DNA of 5,331 nt from a bacterium (GCA_021800575.1 JAJYYW010000124.1:1-5331); one strand, 5' to 3'. Numbered from the stretch's first letter, positions 1-5,331 are shown. Translations and numbers: made by a program. Notes: generated by a model not told the origin, from the letters alone.

Positions 1-1692
1 GAAGTCGTCATACGATCCATACGCTGCCGTTGCAATAAAGCAGTTCCCCTTCTGCCCTGCAAGGTCCGAGGGACTGGGTATGTAGACGGGTATCACGGTG
101 ACCGTGTTACTCAGTCCGCTGGTATTACCAGCCTGGTCATAGGTAACAAGGCCTATGGCATACGGTGTTCCATTGACAAGCCCGCCCAGCGTGTACGATT
201 GGTTGTTGCCCGCATCGGCCTTTGTCGACGGCAGACTGGTAATGTCAAACGGCGATGTCGCATAGTATACCTCATAACCGCCGACGTAGAGGGAAGGACT
301 CGCAGTCCAGTTCAGAAGTGCCTTGCTGTCGTTCGGCGTTGCTGTAAGGTTGGTCGCCGGCTGCGGGGGTACGGTCAACAGAATTATACTGGTGACCCCA
401 TAGGCGGTTAAGCTGGACGTCTTGACATATATGTAGATAGTGTAGGGGCCGTTTGCACCACCGGCAAGGTTGATGAGGTCTGAAGCATAGATCGCCGTCG
501 TCATCGTCTGGCCTGCGGTCACAGAGCCGCTGTCTCCGGGTATCGGTGTTCCACTGCCCATGATGCCATTACCGCCTATCTCTACTTCATAGGTTCCCGA
601 CATGGTTGAAGACCATGTAATGGTGGATACGTTGTTGTTCGAATCGTTGATTGCCGACGGGGTTGTTGATAGTATATTAACGACATTGGCGAGTTGATAG
701 ACCGTGTTATTTGCATAGTCCGTGACATACGCGGTGGGACCGTTGGATGTTATGTAAGCCTGTTCAATGTTTGGAATGTTTGGATTTGAACTAAAGGGAA
801 AATTGCTTAAAACAGAGTTGTCGGATACATTGATATAGGTTATTCCTCCGGCGGGCGAGTTCAAAACCATGAGTGTCGAGTTATCCGGTGTCAACACAAG
901 GCCGTTCGGACGACCACCTGCTGGCAGTGTAGATATCGTTTGCGACACGGCATTGGTGGATGTATTGATGACCGAGATCGTGTTATTAGCTGCATTCGCT
1001 ACATACAGGGTCGAGGAGTTCGGCACCAGCGCAAGGGCATCAGGATATGAAAATGAGGACGAGGTCACGGTCAACATCACGCCGTAGGTATTTGCTACAT
1101 TATAACCATACCGAAATACCGTAACAGTATTTGAAGTGCTGTTTGCAACATAGACATATGTCCCGTTTGCATTTGCTGCAATAGCGATAGGGCAGCCTCC
1201 CATCGAATTTACTGTAGACGCAGATGCTGAACCGACAGGAAAATAAGACCACGAGTTGCTGCTGTAATTCGTTACAAACACCTGGTTATCCGCTATGTTA
1301 ATACCAATGGGTCCGCTCCCGACAGAAATCGTGGACGTCGTAAAATTAGTGGTATTGTTCAGGCTCACGGCATAAACAGTACTGTTGGAGCCGCTGTTTC
1401 CGTAACCCGTAATGTAGGCATATGAACCGTCCGGCGTAACAGTAACTATGGAAGGGTTTGTTCCTGCATATATACTCGTGTTCAGAAGCGTGAAGTTTGA
1501 GAGATTAATAATGTCGATCTTACCGGTCAGGCTTTCGGCAACGACCGCATACGTTCCGTTCCCTGAAATACCGTAAGGACCGCTGCCTACCGTTAAGGAA
1601 GCAACCGGAGTACCCGGATATGACGCATATACACTGGTCGCAGCGGTGACTGAATAACTGATCGTCAGCAGGAACAACAGGACAAGTATCAT
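1..1692 (-). CDS. secreted YVTN beta-propeller / FN3 / CFI-box protein (3' end outside window)
   Basis: An uninterrupted 564-codon frame runs to the left edge. Residues 1-17 or 1-23 (MILVLLFLLTISYSVTA, then ATSVYA) are a signal peptide, though without a basic n-region. Residues 35-337 contain about seven blades of the YVTN propeller family, starting near 35, 76, 124, 164, 214, 258 and 304; the clearest motifs are VFVTNYSSNS (138), VYVANSTSNTVTVF (180), LYVANAANNTISVIN (229) and AYVTDYANNTVYQL (321). Residues 341-440 look like an Ig-like beta sandwich (ITWSSTMSGTYEVEIGG). Residues 442-535 are a fibronectin type III domain (ATNLTATP, NWTAS, GGYEVYYA, NGTPYAIGLVTYDQAGNTSGLSN). At 550-560 comes NCFIATAAYGS, the start of a CFI-box C-terminal domain, a presumed sorting signal; perhaps 40-60 more residues should follow. 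Only 5 Lys and 2 Arg occur against 22 Asp/Glu, with abundant Ser/Thr/Asn, fitting an exported surface protein. Ligand and function are unknown. The start is uncertain: the ATG has no clear ribosome site; alternatives are CTG at 1720-1722 and GTG at 1795-1797. Confidence 0.9.
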   Translation of the reverse strand, partial: MILVLLFLLTISYSVTAATSVYASYPGTPVASLTVGSGPYGISGNGTYAVVAESLTGKIDIINLSNFTLLNTSIYAGTNPSIVTVTPDGSYAYITGYGNSGSNSTVYAVSLNNTTNFTTSTISVGSGPIGINIADNQVFVTNYSSNSWSYFPVGSASASTVNSMGGCPIAIAANANGTYVYVANSTSNTVTVFRYGYNVANTYGVMLTVTSSSFSYPDALALVPNSSTLYVANAANNTISVINTSTNAVSQTISTLPAGGRPNGLVLTPDNSTLMVLNSPAGGITYINVSDNSVLSNFPFSSNPNIPNIEQAYITSNGPTAYVTDYANNTVYQLANVVNILSTTPSAINDSNNNVSTITWSSTMSGTYEVEIGGNGIMGSGTPIPGDSGSVTAGQTMTTAIYASDLINLAGGANGPYTIYIYVKTSSLTAYGVTSIILLTVPPQPATNLTATPNDSKALLNWTASPSLYVGGYEVYYATSPFDITSLPSTKADAGNNQSYTLGGLVNGTPYAIGLVTYDQAGNTSGLSNTVTVIPVYIPSPSDLAGQKGNCFIATAAYGSYDDF

Positions 1693-1698
1693 ACCGGA

Positions 1699-1722
1699 CT
1701 GACGGTAAATGACGTCCGTCAG
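1699..1722. other. short inverted repeat just before the secreted-protein ATG
   Basis: CTGACGG (1699-1705) and CCGTCAG (1716-1722) form a perfect 7-bp inverted repeat around a 10-base centre, ending six bases upstream of the ATG at 1690-1692. In mRNA it would form a hairpin where a Shine-Dalgarno should be, and no good one is seen there. As DNA it could be an operator half-site pair. Seven base pairs may also occur by chance, and if translation starts upstream this lies within coding sequence. Confidence 0.25.
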
Positions 1723-1744
1723 CCACGCTCCGTATCCCGAACCT

Positions 1745-1778
1745 GAATGACAAACAGAACGGGGCAGCGCCCCGTTCT
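1745..1778 (-). terminator. probable intrinsic terminator of the leu-asd operon
   Basis: A perfect 10-bp stem (AGAACGGGGC 1756-1765, GCCCCGTTCT 1769-1778) with a 3-base loop lies 16 bases after the asd stop codon. In the direction of transcription the stem runs into TTCTGTTTGTC, a moderately T-rich tail. The other strand has TTCTCATGTCTTTTGTT, so weak bidirectional action is possible. The stem is GC-rich in its loop-proximal half, as in Rho-independent terminators. The tail is interrupted by G and C, so efficiency may be incomplete and some read-through into the next gene is likely. Confidence 0.75.
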
Positions 1779-1793
1779 CATGTCTTTTGTTGA

Positions 1794-2819
1794 TCACAAT
1801 AGTTGGTCCTTTATCATCTGCTCTGCTATCTGGATGGCATTGAGCGCAGCGCCTTTTTTGAGCTGATCCCCGACGACCCAGAAATTCAGGCCGTTTTCAA
1901 CAGAATCATCTTCGCGTATCCTGCCGACGAAACAGTCGTCCTGCCCTGCTATGAACAGAGGCATCGGATATTTTTTGTGCTCAGGATCGTCTTCCACCTG
2001 CACCCCGGGGAATGCATTGATCAGCTCCCTGGCCTTTTCCCTGGTTATCTTCTTCTCGGTCTGGATATTTACAGCGACCGAATGCGCCCTGAAAACCGGC
2101 ACCCTGACGGTTGTGGGCGATACCTGTATGGCCTGATCGTTCAATATTTTCCGTGACTCGTTGATAAGCTTCATCTCTTCTTTTGTATACCCGTTTTCGA
2201 GAAAAACATCAATATGCGGCAGTACGTTGAACGCAATCTGGTACGGGAACACCTCGACCTTGAGGGGTTCTCCCTTTGCCCACGCCCGTACCTGTGCTTC
2301 AAGCTCGGCCATCGCCTTTGCACCGGCGCCGGAAACAGCCTGATAGCTCGTGGCTACCATGCGTTTTATTGTGCCGTACTTGTGCAGGGGCGCAGCCCCC
2401 ATAAGCGTCACGATTGTCGTACAATTCGGATTTGCGATGATGCCTGTTTTCTTGTACTGCCTGATCGCGTCAGGGTTTATCTCGGGTACCACAAGAGGAA
2501 TATCCGGATCCATTCTGAATGCCGAGCTGTTGTCTATTACCACAGCGCCTGCATCAACTGCATTTTTGGCAAACTCCTTGCTCCTCGAGGCACCGGCTGA
2601 AAAAAGGGCCACCTCGACGCCGGTGAATGACTTCGGTCCCAGTTCTTCCACAGGCACAGATACTCCCTTGAAGCTCATCGTCTTGCCTTTTGACCTGCTT
2701 GAGGCAAGTAATTTTAATTCCCTGACCGGAAATTTGCGTTCCTCGAGCAACTGCAGCATCACGTTACCCACTGCTCCGGTCGCACCTGCAATGGCAACGG
2801 AATAACTTTTACCACCCAT
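1794..2819 (-). CDS. asd: aspartate-semialdehyde dehydrogenase
   Basis: NADP-dependent reductive dephosphorylation of 4-aspartyl phosphate to aspartate semialdehyde, the branch-point step to lysine/diaminopimelate, threonine and methionine; cytoplasmic. The 341 residues match the ~335-340 of the family. Visible: Rossmann motif AGATGAVG (11-18), phosphate-binding Arg102 (SSAFRMD), active-site Cys133 in NPNCTT (131-135), Gln160 in SYQAVSGAG (158-166), catalytic Arg244 and His246 in FRAHSV, and the C-terminal GLNFWVVGDQLKKGAALNA block (310-328). The start is the ATG at 2817-2819, supported by AAAAGGAG upstream; the open frame continues upstream through the repeat to about 3011, but that part reads SFPRKWESR...LDSRLHGND, a known repeat translation artefact. 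The gene follows leuB and a repeat, and is followed by a hairpin terminator, so it looks like the last gene of the operon. Its frame ends in TGA at 1794-1796. Confidence 0.97.
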   Translation of the reverse strand: MGGKSYSVAIAGATGAVGNVMLQLLEERKFPVRELKLLASSRSKGKTMSFKGVSVPVEELGPKSFTGVEVALFSAGASRSKEFAKNAVDAGAVVIDNSSAFRMDPDIPLVVPEINPDAIRQYKKTGIIANPNCTTIVTLMGAAPLHKYGTIKRMVATSYQAVSGAGAKAMAELEAQVRAWAKGEPLKVEVFPYQIAFNVLPHIDVFLENGYTKEEMKLINESRKILNDQAIQVSPTTVRVPVFRAHSVAVNIQTEKKITREKARELINAFPGVQVEDDPEHKKYPMPLFIAGQDDCFVGRIREDDSVENGLNFWVVGDQLKKGAALNAIQIAEQMIKDQLL

Positions 2820-2835
2820 TTCCTTAACTCCTTTT
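2820..2835 (-). promoter_or_regulatory. ribosome binding site that fixes the asd start
   Basis: AAAAGGAG at 2828-2835 sits eight bases before the ATG at 2817-2819, with a second AAGGA (2821-2825) closer in. This decides the asd start in favour of the ATG followed by GGKSYSVAIAG, and against an in-frame upstream start inside the repeat element (around 3011), which would add 64 codons of repeat-derived sequence. Confidence 0.8.
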
Positions 2836-2908
2836 ATTTGATTGTAATCTATTTTTACTCTTTTAACCTGTTTGTCTTTATAAAAGTCAGCATGTAGGAT
2901 CTTATTTC

Positions 2909-3010
2909 TGTCATTCCCGTGTAAACGGGAATCCAAGTCTTTATTTGTTATTTTTATTTTATTTCTTTCAAAAAAACAACATCTGGATTCCCACTTTCGT
3001 GGGAATGACA
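2909..3010. repeat. dispersed inverted-repeat element (dRS3-like palindromic ends) between leuB and asd
   Basis: The two ends are perfect 10-bp inverted repeats, TGTCATTCCC (2909-2918) and GGGAATGACA (3001-3010). Each end is itself a 20-bp palindrome of the form ATTCCC-N8-GGGAAT: 2913-2932 has arms ATTCCCGT/ACGGGAAT with loop GTAA, and 2987-3006 has arms ATTCCCAC/GTGGGAAT with loop TTTC. Beyond each palindrome the inward sequence also matches (ATCCAAG on the left; on the right, read in reverse complement, ATCCAG). The 46-47 bases between are almost pure A/T. The ATTCCC-N8-GGGAAT pattern is that of neisserial dRS3, and this family of repeats is known to be scattered in many bacteria. No transposase is present, so it is a non-autonomous or structural repeat. 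It may fold in the leuB-asd mRNA and modulate the downstream gene. Membership of a named family is inference from pattern; the structure is directly visible. Confidence 0.85.
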
Positions 3011-3030
3011 AAGAGAGATCTTTAATTTCT

Positions 3031-4092
3031 TCATTCTATCCTTTTCACAATCTCCTCGCCCATTTCCTGTGTCGATACCAGCCTTCCTGTACCATCGTCT
3101 ATGTCTTTTGTTCGGAAACCGGCGTCGAGTACCTTTTGTATTGCATTTTCAATCATATCAGAGATTTCGTTTCTGTTGAATGAATACCGGAACATCATCG
3201 CCACGGACGCAATCGTTGCAATGGGGTTTGCAATACCCTTGCCTGCGATGTCCGGGGCCGAGCCGTGGATCGGCTCGTAGAGTCCTTTTTTATCACCGAT
3301 GCTCGCCGAGGGGAGCATACCAAGCGAGCCGGTAAGCATGGACGCCTCGTCGCTCAGGATGTCACCGAACATATTGTCCGTAAGAATGACGTCGAACTGC
3401 CCGGGATTCCTGATGATCTGCATGGCACAATTGTCGACATACATGTGATCGAGCCTGACCTTCGGATAATCGGCAGCAACCTCTTTCACGATCTGTCTCC
3501 AGAACATCGAGGTTTCCAGTATGTTCGCCTTATCGACGCTGGTGACGTGTTTCTTTCTCAGCATGGCGGCATCAAAGGCCCTCCTCGCGATCCGTTCGAT
3601 CTCCTTGCGCGAATAGACCAGCGTGTTGTAGCCCTTTTTATTTTCTTTTATACCCCGCGGCCTGCCGAAGTAGATACCACCGGTCAGCTCACGGACGACG
3701 AGGATGTCTACATTGGCGACAACCTCCGGTTTCAGCGTGGATGCCTTGAGCAACGCAGCATACGGCTTTGCCGGCCGCAGGTTAGCGTATGTTTTCAATC
3801 CTTCCCGCAGGGCCAGCAGGGCCTTTTCCGGCCGGATCGATGGCTCTACAACATCCCACTTCGGGCCTCCGACCGCACCCAGCAGCACAGCGTCGGCCTT
3901 CTTCGCTGCCTTCAGGTACTCTTCTTTCAACGGTACTCCGTAAATGTCTATGCTCGCACCGCCGATGGGAAACTCCTGCATATCGAGCTTGAAGTTACCC
4001 GATTCCGCCACCTTCGTCAGCACTTTCTTCGCCTGTTCAACGACCTCCGGTCCTATTCCATCTCCCGGAAAAACAACAATCCTCTTCTTCAT
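3031..4092 (-). CDS. leuB: 3-isopropylmalate dehydrogenase
   Basis: NAD-dependent, Mg2+/Mn2+-requiring cytoplasmic enzyme of the isocitrate/isopropylmalate dehydrogenase family; it oxidises and decarboxylates 3-isopropylmalate toward 2-oxoisocaproate. The 353 residues match the usual LeuB length. Visible features: PGDGIGPEV near the N-terminus (9-17), substrate arginines Arg96, Arg106 (LRPAK) and Arg134 (RELTGG), Tyr141, catalytic Lys188 (VDKANIL), metal-binding Asp220 (YVDNCAMQ), Asp244 and Asp248 (GDILSDEA), and the cofactor loop [18 protein letters not shown] (273-290), whose aspartate fits NAD rather than NADP. I chose the ATG at 4090-4092 because the protein then begins [14 protein letters not shown], as family members do, and GAGGGAGAG (4101-4109) lies eight bases upstream. 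A TTG 11 codons earlier (4123-4125) gives an unconserved extension. The gene ends 211 bp before asd; that gap is occupied by a repeat element. Confidence 0.97.
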   Translation of the reverse strand: MKKRIVVFPGDGIGPEVVEQAKKVLTKVAESGNFKLDMQEFPIGGASIDIYGVPLKEEYLKAAKKADAVLLGAVGGPKWDVVEPSIRPEKALLALREGLKTYANLRPAKPYAALLKASTLKPEVVANVDILVVRELTGGIYFGRPRGIKENKKGYNTLVYSRKEIERIARRAFDAAMLRKKHVTSVDKANILETSMFWRQIVKEVAADYPKVRLDHMYVDNCAMQIIRNPGQFDVILTDNMFGDILSDEASMLTGSLGMLPSASIGDKKGLYEPIHGSAPDIAGKGIANPIATIASVAMMFRYSFNRNEISDMIENAIQKVLDAGFRTKDIDDGTGRLVSTQEMGEEIVKRIE

Positions 4093-4150
4093 CTCGTCAA
4101 CTCTCCCTCGTATCGATTTTCGCAATCCTGTTATTCACCGTGACCCGCGT

Positions 4151-4181
4151 AACCGCCGCATGAGAGCAGAATGCCGGCGTT
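4151..4181 (-). other. bulged hairpin directly after the leuD stop
   Basis: On the minus strand the base following the leuD TGA begins a stem: AACGCCGGCAT (4171-4181) pairs with ATGCGGCGGTT (4151-4161) as 3+4+3 base pairs with one bulged G on each arm and a 9-base loop. No T-run follows, so it is not a standard intrinsic terminator. It could be an mRNA stability or processing structure that sets the leuD/leuB expression ratio, or chance in a GC-rich spacer. The rest of the 4093-4181 spacer shows only the leuB ribosome binding site. Confidence 0.3.
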
Positions 4182-4679
4182 TCATCCCTGGTGCATCCTC
4201 TTTTCCATATAGTTCATCAATCCTCCTGCGCTGAGCAGTTCCTGCATAAACGCAGGAATGGGTGCAGCGTTGTAAACCTTATTAGTTAAAAGCTCTTTTA
4301 TGAGCCCTGTGTCAAGATTAACCTCAAGCGGTGTACCTGTTTTTATACGGTCGATATCTCCTTCGACTTCGAGCAGGGGTAACCCTATGTTGAACGAATT
4401 CCGGTAGAATATCCGTGCAAAGCTCCGCGCTATGACGAGGGAAATACCGGTTGCCATGATAGCAATGGGTGCGTGTTCTCGCGAAGAACCGCTGCCGAAG
4501 TTCGATCCGCCTACGATGATATCGCCCTTTGCCACCTTTTTGTAAAAATCCGTCTCAACCCCCTCCATGGCATGCTTCGCAAGCTCGTCGTGATCAAAGG
4601 TGTTGAGGTAGCGTGCAGGGATAATGACGTCCGTGTCTATATCGTTGCCAAATACATGTGCATTGCCCCGTATTATCAT
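4182..4679 (-). CDS. leuD: 3-isopropylmalate dehydratase small subunit
   Basis: Small (swivelling domain) subunit of isopropylmalate isomerase; it closes the active site over the LeuC iron-sulfur cluster. At 165 residues it is the short archaeal-type LeuD rather than the ~200-residue enterobacterial form. Visible family blocks are NDIDTDVIIPARYLNT (residues 12-27), GGSNFGSGSSREHAP (57-71) and ARSFARIFYRNSFNIGLPLLE in two parts (84-93 and 94-104). The substrate-recognition loop after ARYL reads YLNT (24-27). The first glycine-rich motif has Ser63 where many LeuD proteins have Cys. The ATG start has GAGGAG five bases upstream (4685-4690), and the protein begins directly with the expected first strand MIIRGNAHVFG. 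The gene follows leuC by 48 bp and precedes leuB by 89 bp, consistent with one operon. Homoaconitase small subunit is the alternative; the leuB neighbour argues against it. Confidence 0.97.
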   Translation of the reverse strand: MIIRGNAHVFGNDIDTDVIIPARYLNTFDHDELAKHAMEGVETDFYKKVAKGDIIVGGSNFGSGSSREHAPIAIMATGISLVIARSFARIFYRNSFNIGLPLLEVEGDIDRIKTGTPLEVNLDTGLIKELLTNKVYNAAPIPAFMQELLSAGGLMNYMEKRMHQG

Positions 4680-4711
4680 AGTATCTCCTCATGATTATTA
4701 TTTTTTTCCAT
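4676..4711 (-). other. possible 11-codon mini-frame coupling leuC to leuD
   Basis: In the leuC-leuD gap an ATG (4709-4711) is preceded by AGAAGGA at 4717-4723, five bases away, which is a good Shine-Dalgarno placement. The frame reads MEKNNNHEEIL and its TGA overlaps the leuD ATG in an ATGA arrangement. The leuD Shine-Dalgarno (GAGGAG, 4685-4690) lies inside this frame. Such an arrangement could pass ribosomes to leuD by translational coupling. The peptide has no run of leucine codons, so it does not look like a classical leucine attenuator. It is short enough to arise by chance, and I treat it as a candidate only. Confidence 0.2.
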
Positions 4712-4727
4712 GTGCATCCTTCTTTCA

Positions 4728-5331
4728 CTATCCATTTGCCTTTATTCCCAGTTCCTCGGGAGAGCCGATCCTGCCGAGGACAGCCGAAGCGGCAACAATC
4801 GCCGGGTTGGCAAGATACACCTCGCTTTTCAGGTCACCCATTCTGCCCTTGAAATTCCTGTTCGTTGTCGCGACCGCCCGTTCACCCGGTGCGAGGACGC
4901 CCATATGGCCGCCAAGACAAGGTCCGCAGGTCGGTGTACTGAATACGGCACCGGCCTCCACAAAGGTTTCGATGAGACCTTCCTTCAACGCCTGCCGGTA
5001 GATCTGCGGGGTCGCCGGTATAACGATCATCCTGAGGTTCGAATTCACCTTCCTGCCTCTGACGATGGATGCGGCTATGCGCAGGTCCTCGATCCAGCCA
5101 TTGGTGCATGACCCCACGAATGCCTGATCAATATCTATTTTTCCGACCTCGTCTATGTTCTTGGTGTTTTCGGGCAGGTGCGGGAACGCTACCTGGGGTT
5201 TCAGGTTGGAAAGATCGAATTCGTACACGTGCTCATACCGTGCGTCCGCATCCGATGCATAGACCGTGTAGGCGCGTTTTACCCTCGGGTTGACGTAATT
5301 CACGGTCGTCGGGTCCGGGATGACAATCCCG
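4728..5331 (-). CDS. leuC: 3-isopropylmalate dehydratase large subunit, C-terminal half (5' end outside window)
   Basis: Large subunit of isopropylmalate isomerase, the cytoplasmic [4Fe-4S] enzyme of the aconitase family that converts 2-isopropylmalate to 3-isopropylmalate in leucine synthesis. The frame is open through the right edge (the first complete codons read [15 protein letters not shown]), so roughly the first half of the usual ~420 residues is missing; a GTG at 5303 is internal and not the start. All three cluster-ligand cysteines are visible: one in VGSCTNG (codon 5106-5108) and two in [12 protein letters not shown] (codons 4926-4928 and 4917-4919). The downstream family blocks NRNFKGRMG and [15 protein letters not shown] follow, and the frame ends in TAG. 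Sequence style and the short LeuD partner place it in the archaeal/HacA-like LeuC class. Homoaconitase is the main alternative, but leuD and leuB next to it favour leucine synthesis. The gap to leuD is 48 bp without a terminator, so the two are probably co-transcribed. Confidence 0.96.
   Translation of the reverse strand, partial: GIVIPDPTTVNYVNPRVKRAYTVYASDADARYEHVYEFDLSNLKPQVAFPHLPENTKNIDEVGKIDIDQAFVGSCTNGWIEDLRIAASIVRGRKVNSNLRMIVIPATPQIYRQALKEGLIETFVEAGAVFSTPTCGPCLGGHMGVLAPGERAVATTNRNFKGRMGDLKSEVYLANPAIVAASAVLGRIGSPEELGIKANG

Noticed and set aside
1520..1753. 77-codon minus-strand frame from a TTG start, overlapping the start of the secreted protein
   Set aside because: It is in another frame from the signal peptide/propeller reading, is rich in Arg and Cys without domain similarity, and stops where the real frame continues for over 500 codons.
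1748..1753. TTGTCA as a -35 box for the secreted protein gene
   Set aside because: No acceptable -10 hexamer at 15-19 bases downstream.
2161..2805. Several plus-strand frames opposite asd (for example 2350-2805)
   Set aside because: Antisense shadows of a strongly conserved enzyme; no ribosome site or family motif seen.
2877..2925. Possible asd promoter: TTTACA (2920-2925) with TAAGAT (2899-2904), or TATAAA (2877-2882)
   Set aside because: The first pair has a 15-base spacer and a poor -10; the second has no -35 partner at 16-18 bases. AT-rich DNA gives such matches by chance.
2938..2983. T-rich tract inside the repeat as a leuB terminator
   Set aside because: On the transcribed strand the T-run starts about nine bases after the hairpin rather than directly at it, and the stem belongs to the repeat; not a convincing intrinsic terminator.
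4093..4125. TTG start adding 11 residues to LeuB
   Set aside because: The extension is not part of the family N-terminus, and the internal ATG has a purine-rich ribosome site at a suitable distance.
3265..4143. 292-codon open frame on the plus strand
   Set aside because: It lies antisense across leuB, has no recognisable motif and mirrors the codon bias of the true gene; it is a shadow.
4187..4722. GTGCATCCT occurring both at the leuD 3' end (about 4190) and in the leuC-leuD gap (about 4712)
   Set aside because: Nine identical bases with weak similarity around them; one copy encodes the LeuD C-terminus, so this is most likely coincidence.

Overview
The window carries one transcription direction only: every gene I can support lies on the minus strand, so the biological order runs from the right edge (5331) to the left edge (1). 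The first four genes form a compact biosynthetic block: leuC (3' part only), leuD, leuB and asd. They encode both subunits of isopropylmalate isomerase, 3-isopropylmalate dehydrogenase and aspartate-semialdehyde dehydrogenase, so leucine synthesis is joined to the entry of the aspartate-family pathway (Lys/Thr/Met). The small LeuD (165 aa) paired with the LeuC sequence is the short 'archaeal/HacA-like' isomerase type that is also common in anaerobic and deep-branching bacteria.

Behind asd lies a strong 10-bp perfect hairpin with a moderately T-rich tail (1745-1778), most simply the operon terminator. It is followed by a long reading frame (1692 down to 1, open at the left edge) that lacks a stop codon in the window and is easy to overlook. 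It encodes a secreted, Ser/Thr/Asn-rich protein of at least 564 residues: signal peptide, about seven YVTN-type beta-propeller blades, an Ig-like beta-sandwich region, a fibronectin type III domain, and then CFIATAAYGS, the opening of a CFI-box C-terminal domain cut by the window edge.

The leuB-asd spacer (2820-3030) holds a roughly 102-bp element with inverted termini. Each end is a 20-bp palindrome of the form ATTCCC-N8-GGGAAT, the same pattern as neisserial dRS3 and the widely dispersed repeats that yield spurious 'SFPRKxESR / LDSRLxGND' peptides. Its inner stems differ between the two ends by changes that keep base pairing. It has probably caused over-long Asd start calls. Smaller signals are an 11-codon mini-frame that ends on the leuD start codon, a bulged hairpin immediately after the leuD stop, and a short palindrome just before the ATG of the secreted protein.

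Organism: a Gram-negative-like anaerobe of the Nitrospirota or Desulfobacterota sort is my best guess. It rests on the leuCDB-asd order, the short-LeuD isomerase, the YVTN/FN3/CFI-box secretome style and the repeat. This is inference, not proof. I see no RNA gene, CRISPR array, transposase or phage gene, and no gene-free stretch above 300 bases. The metabolic genes are ordinary; the secreted protein and the repeat are the parts worth a second look.
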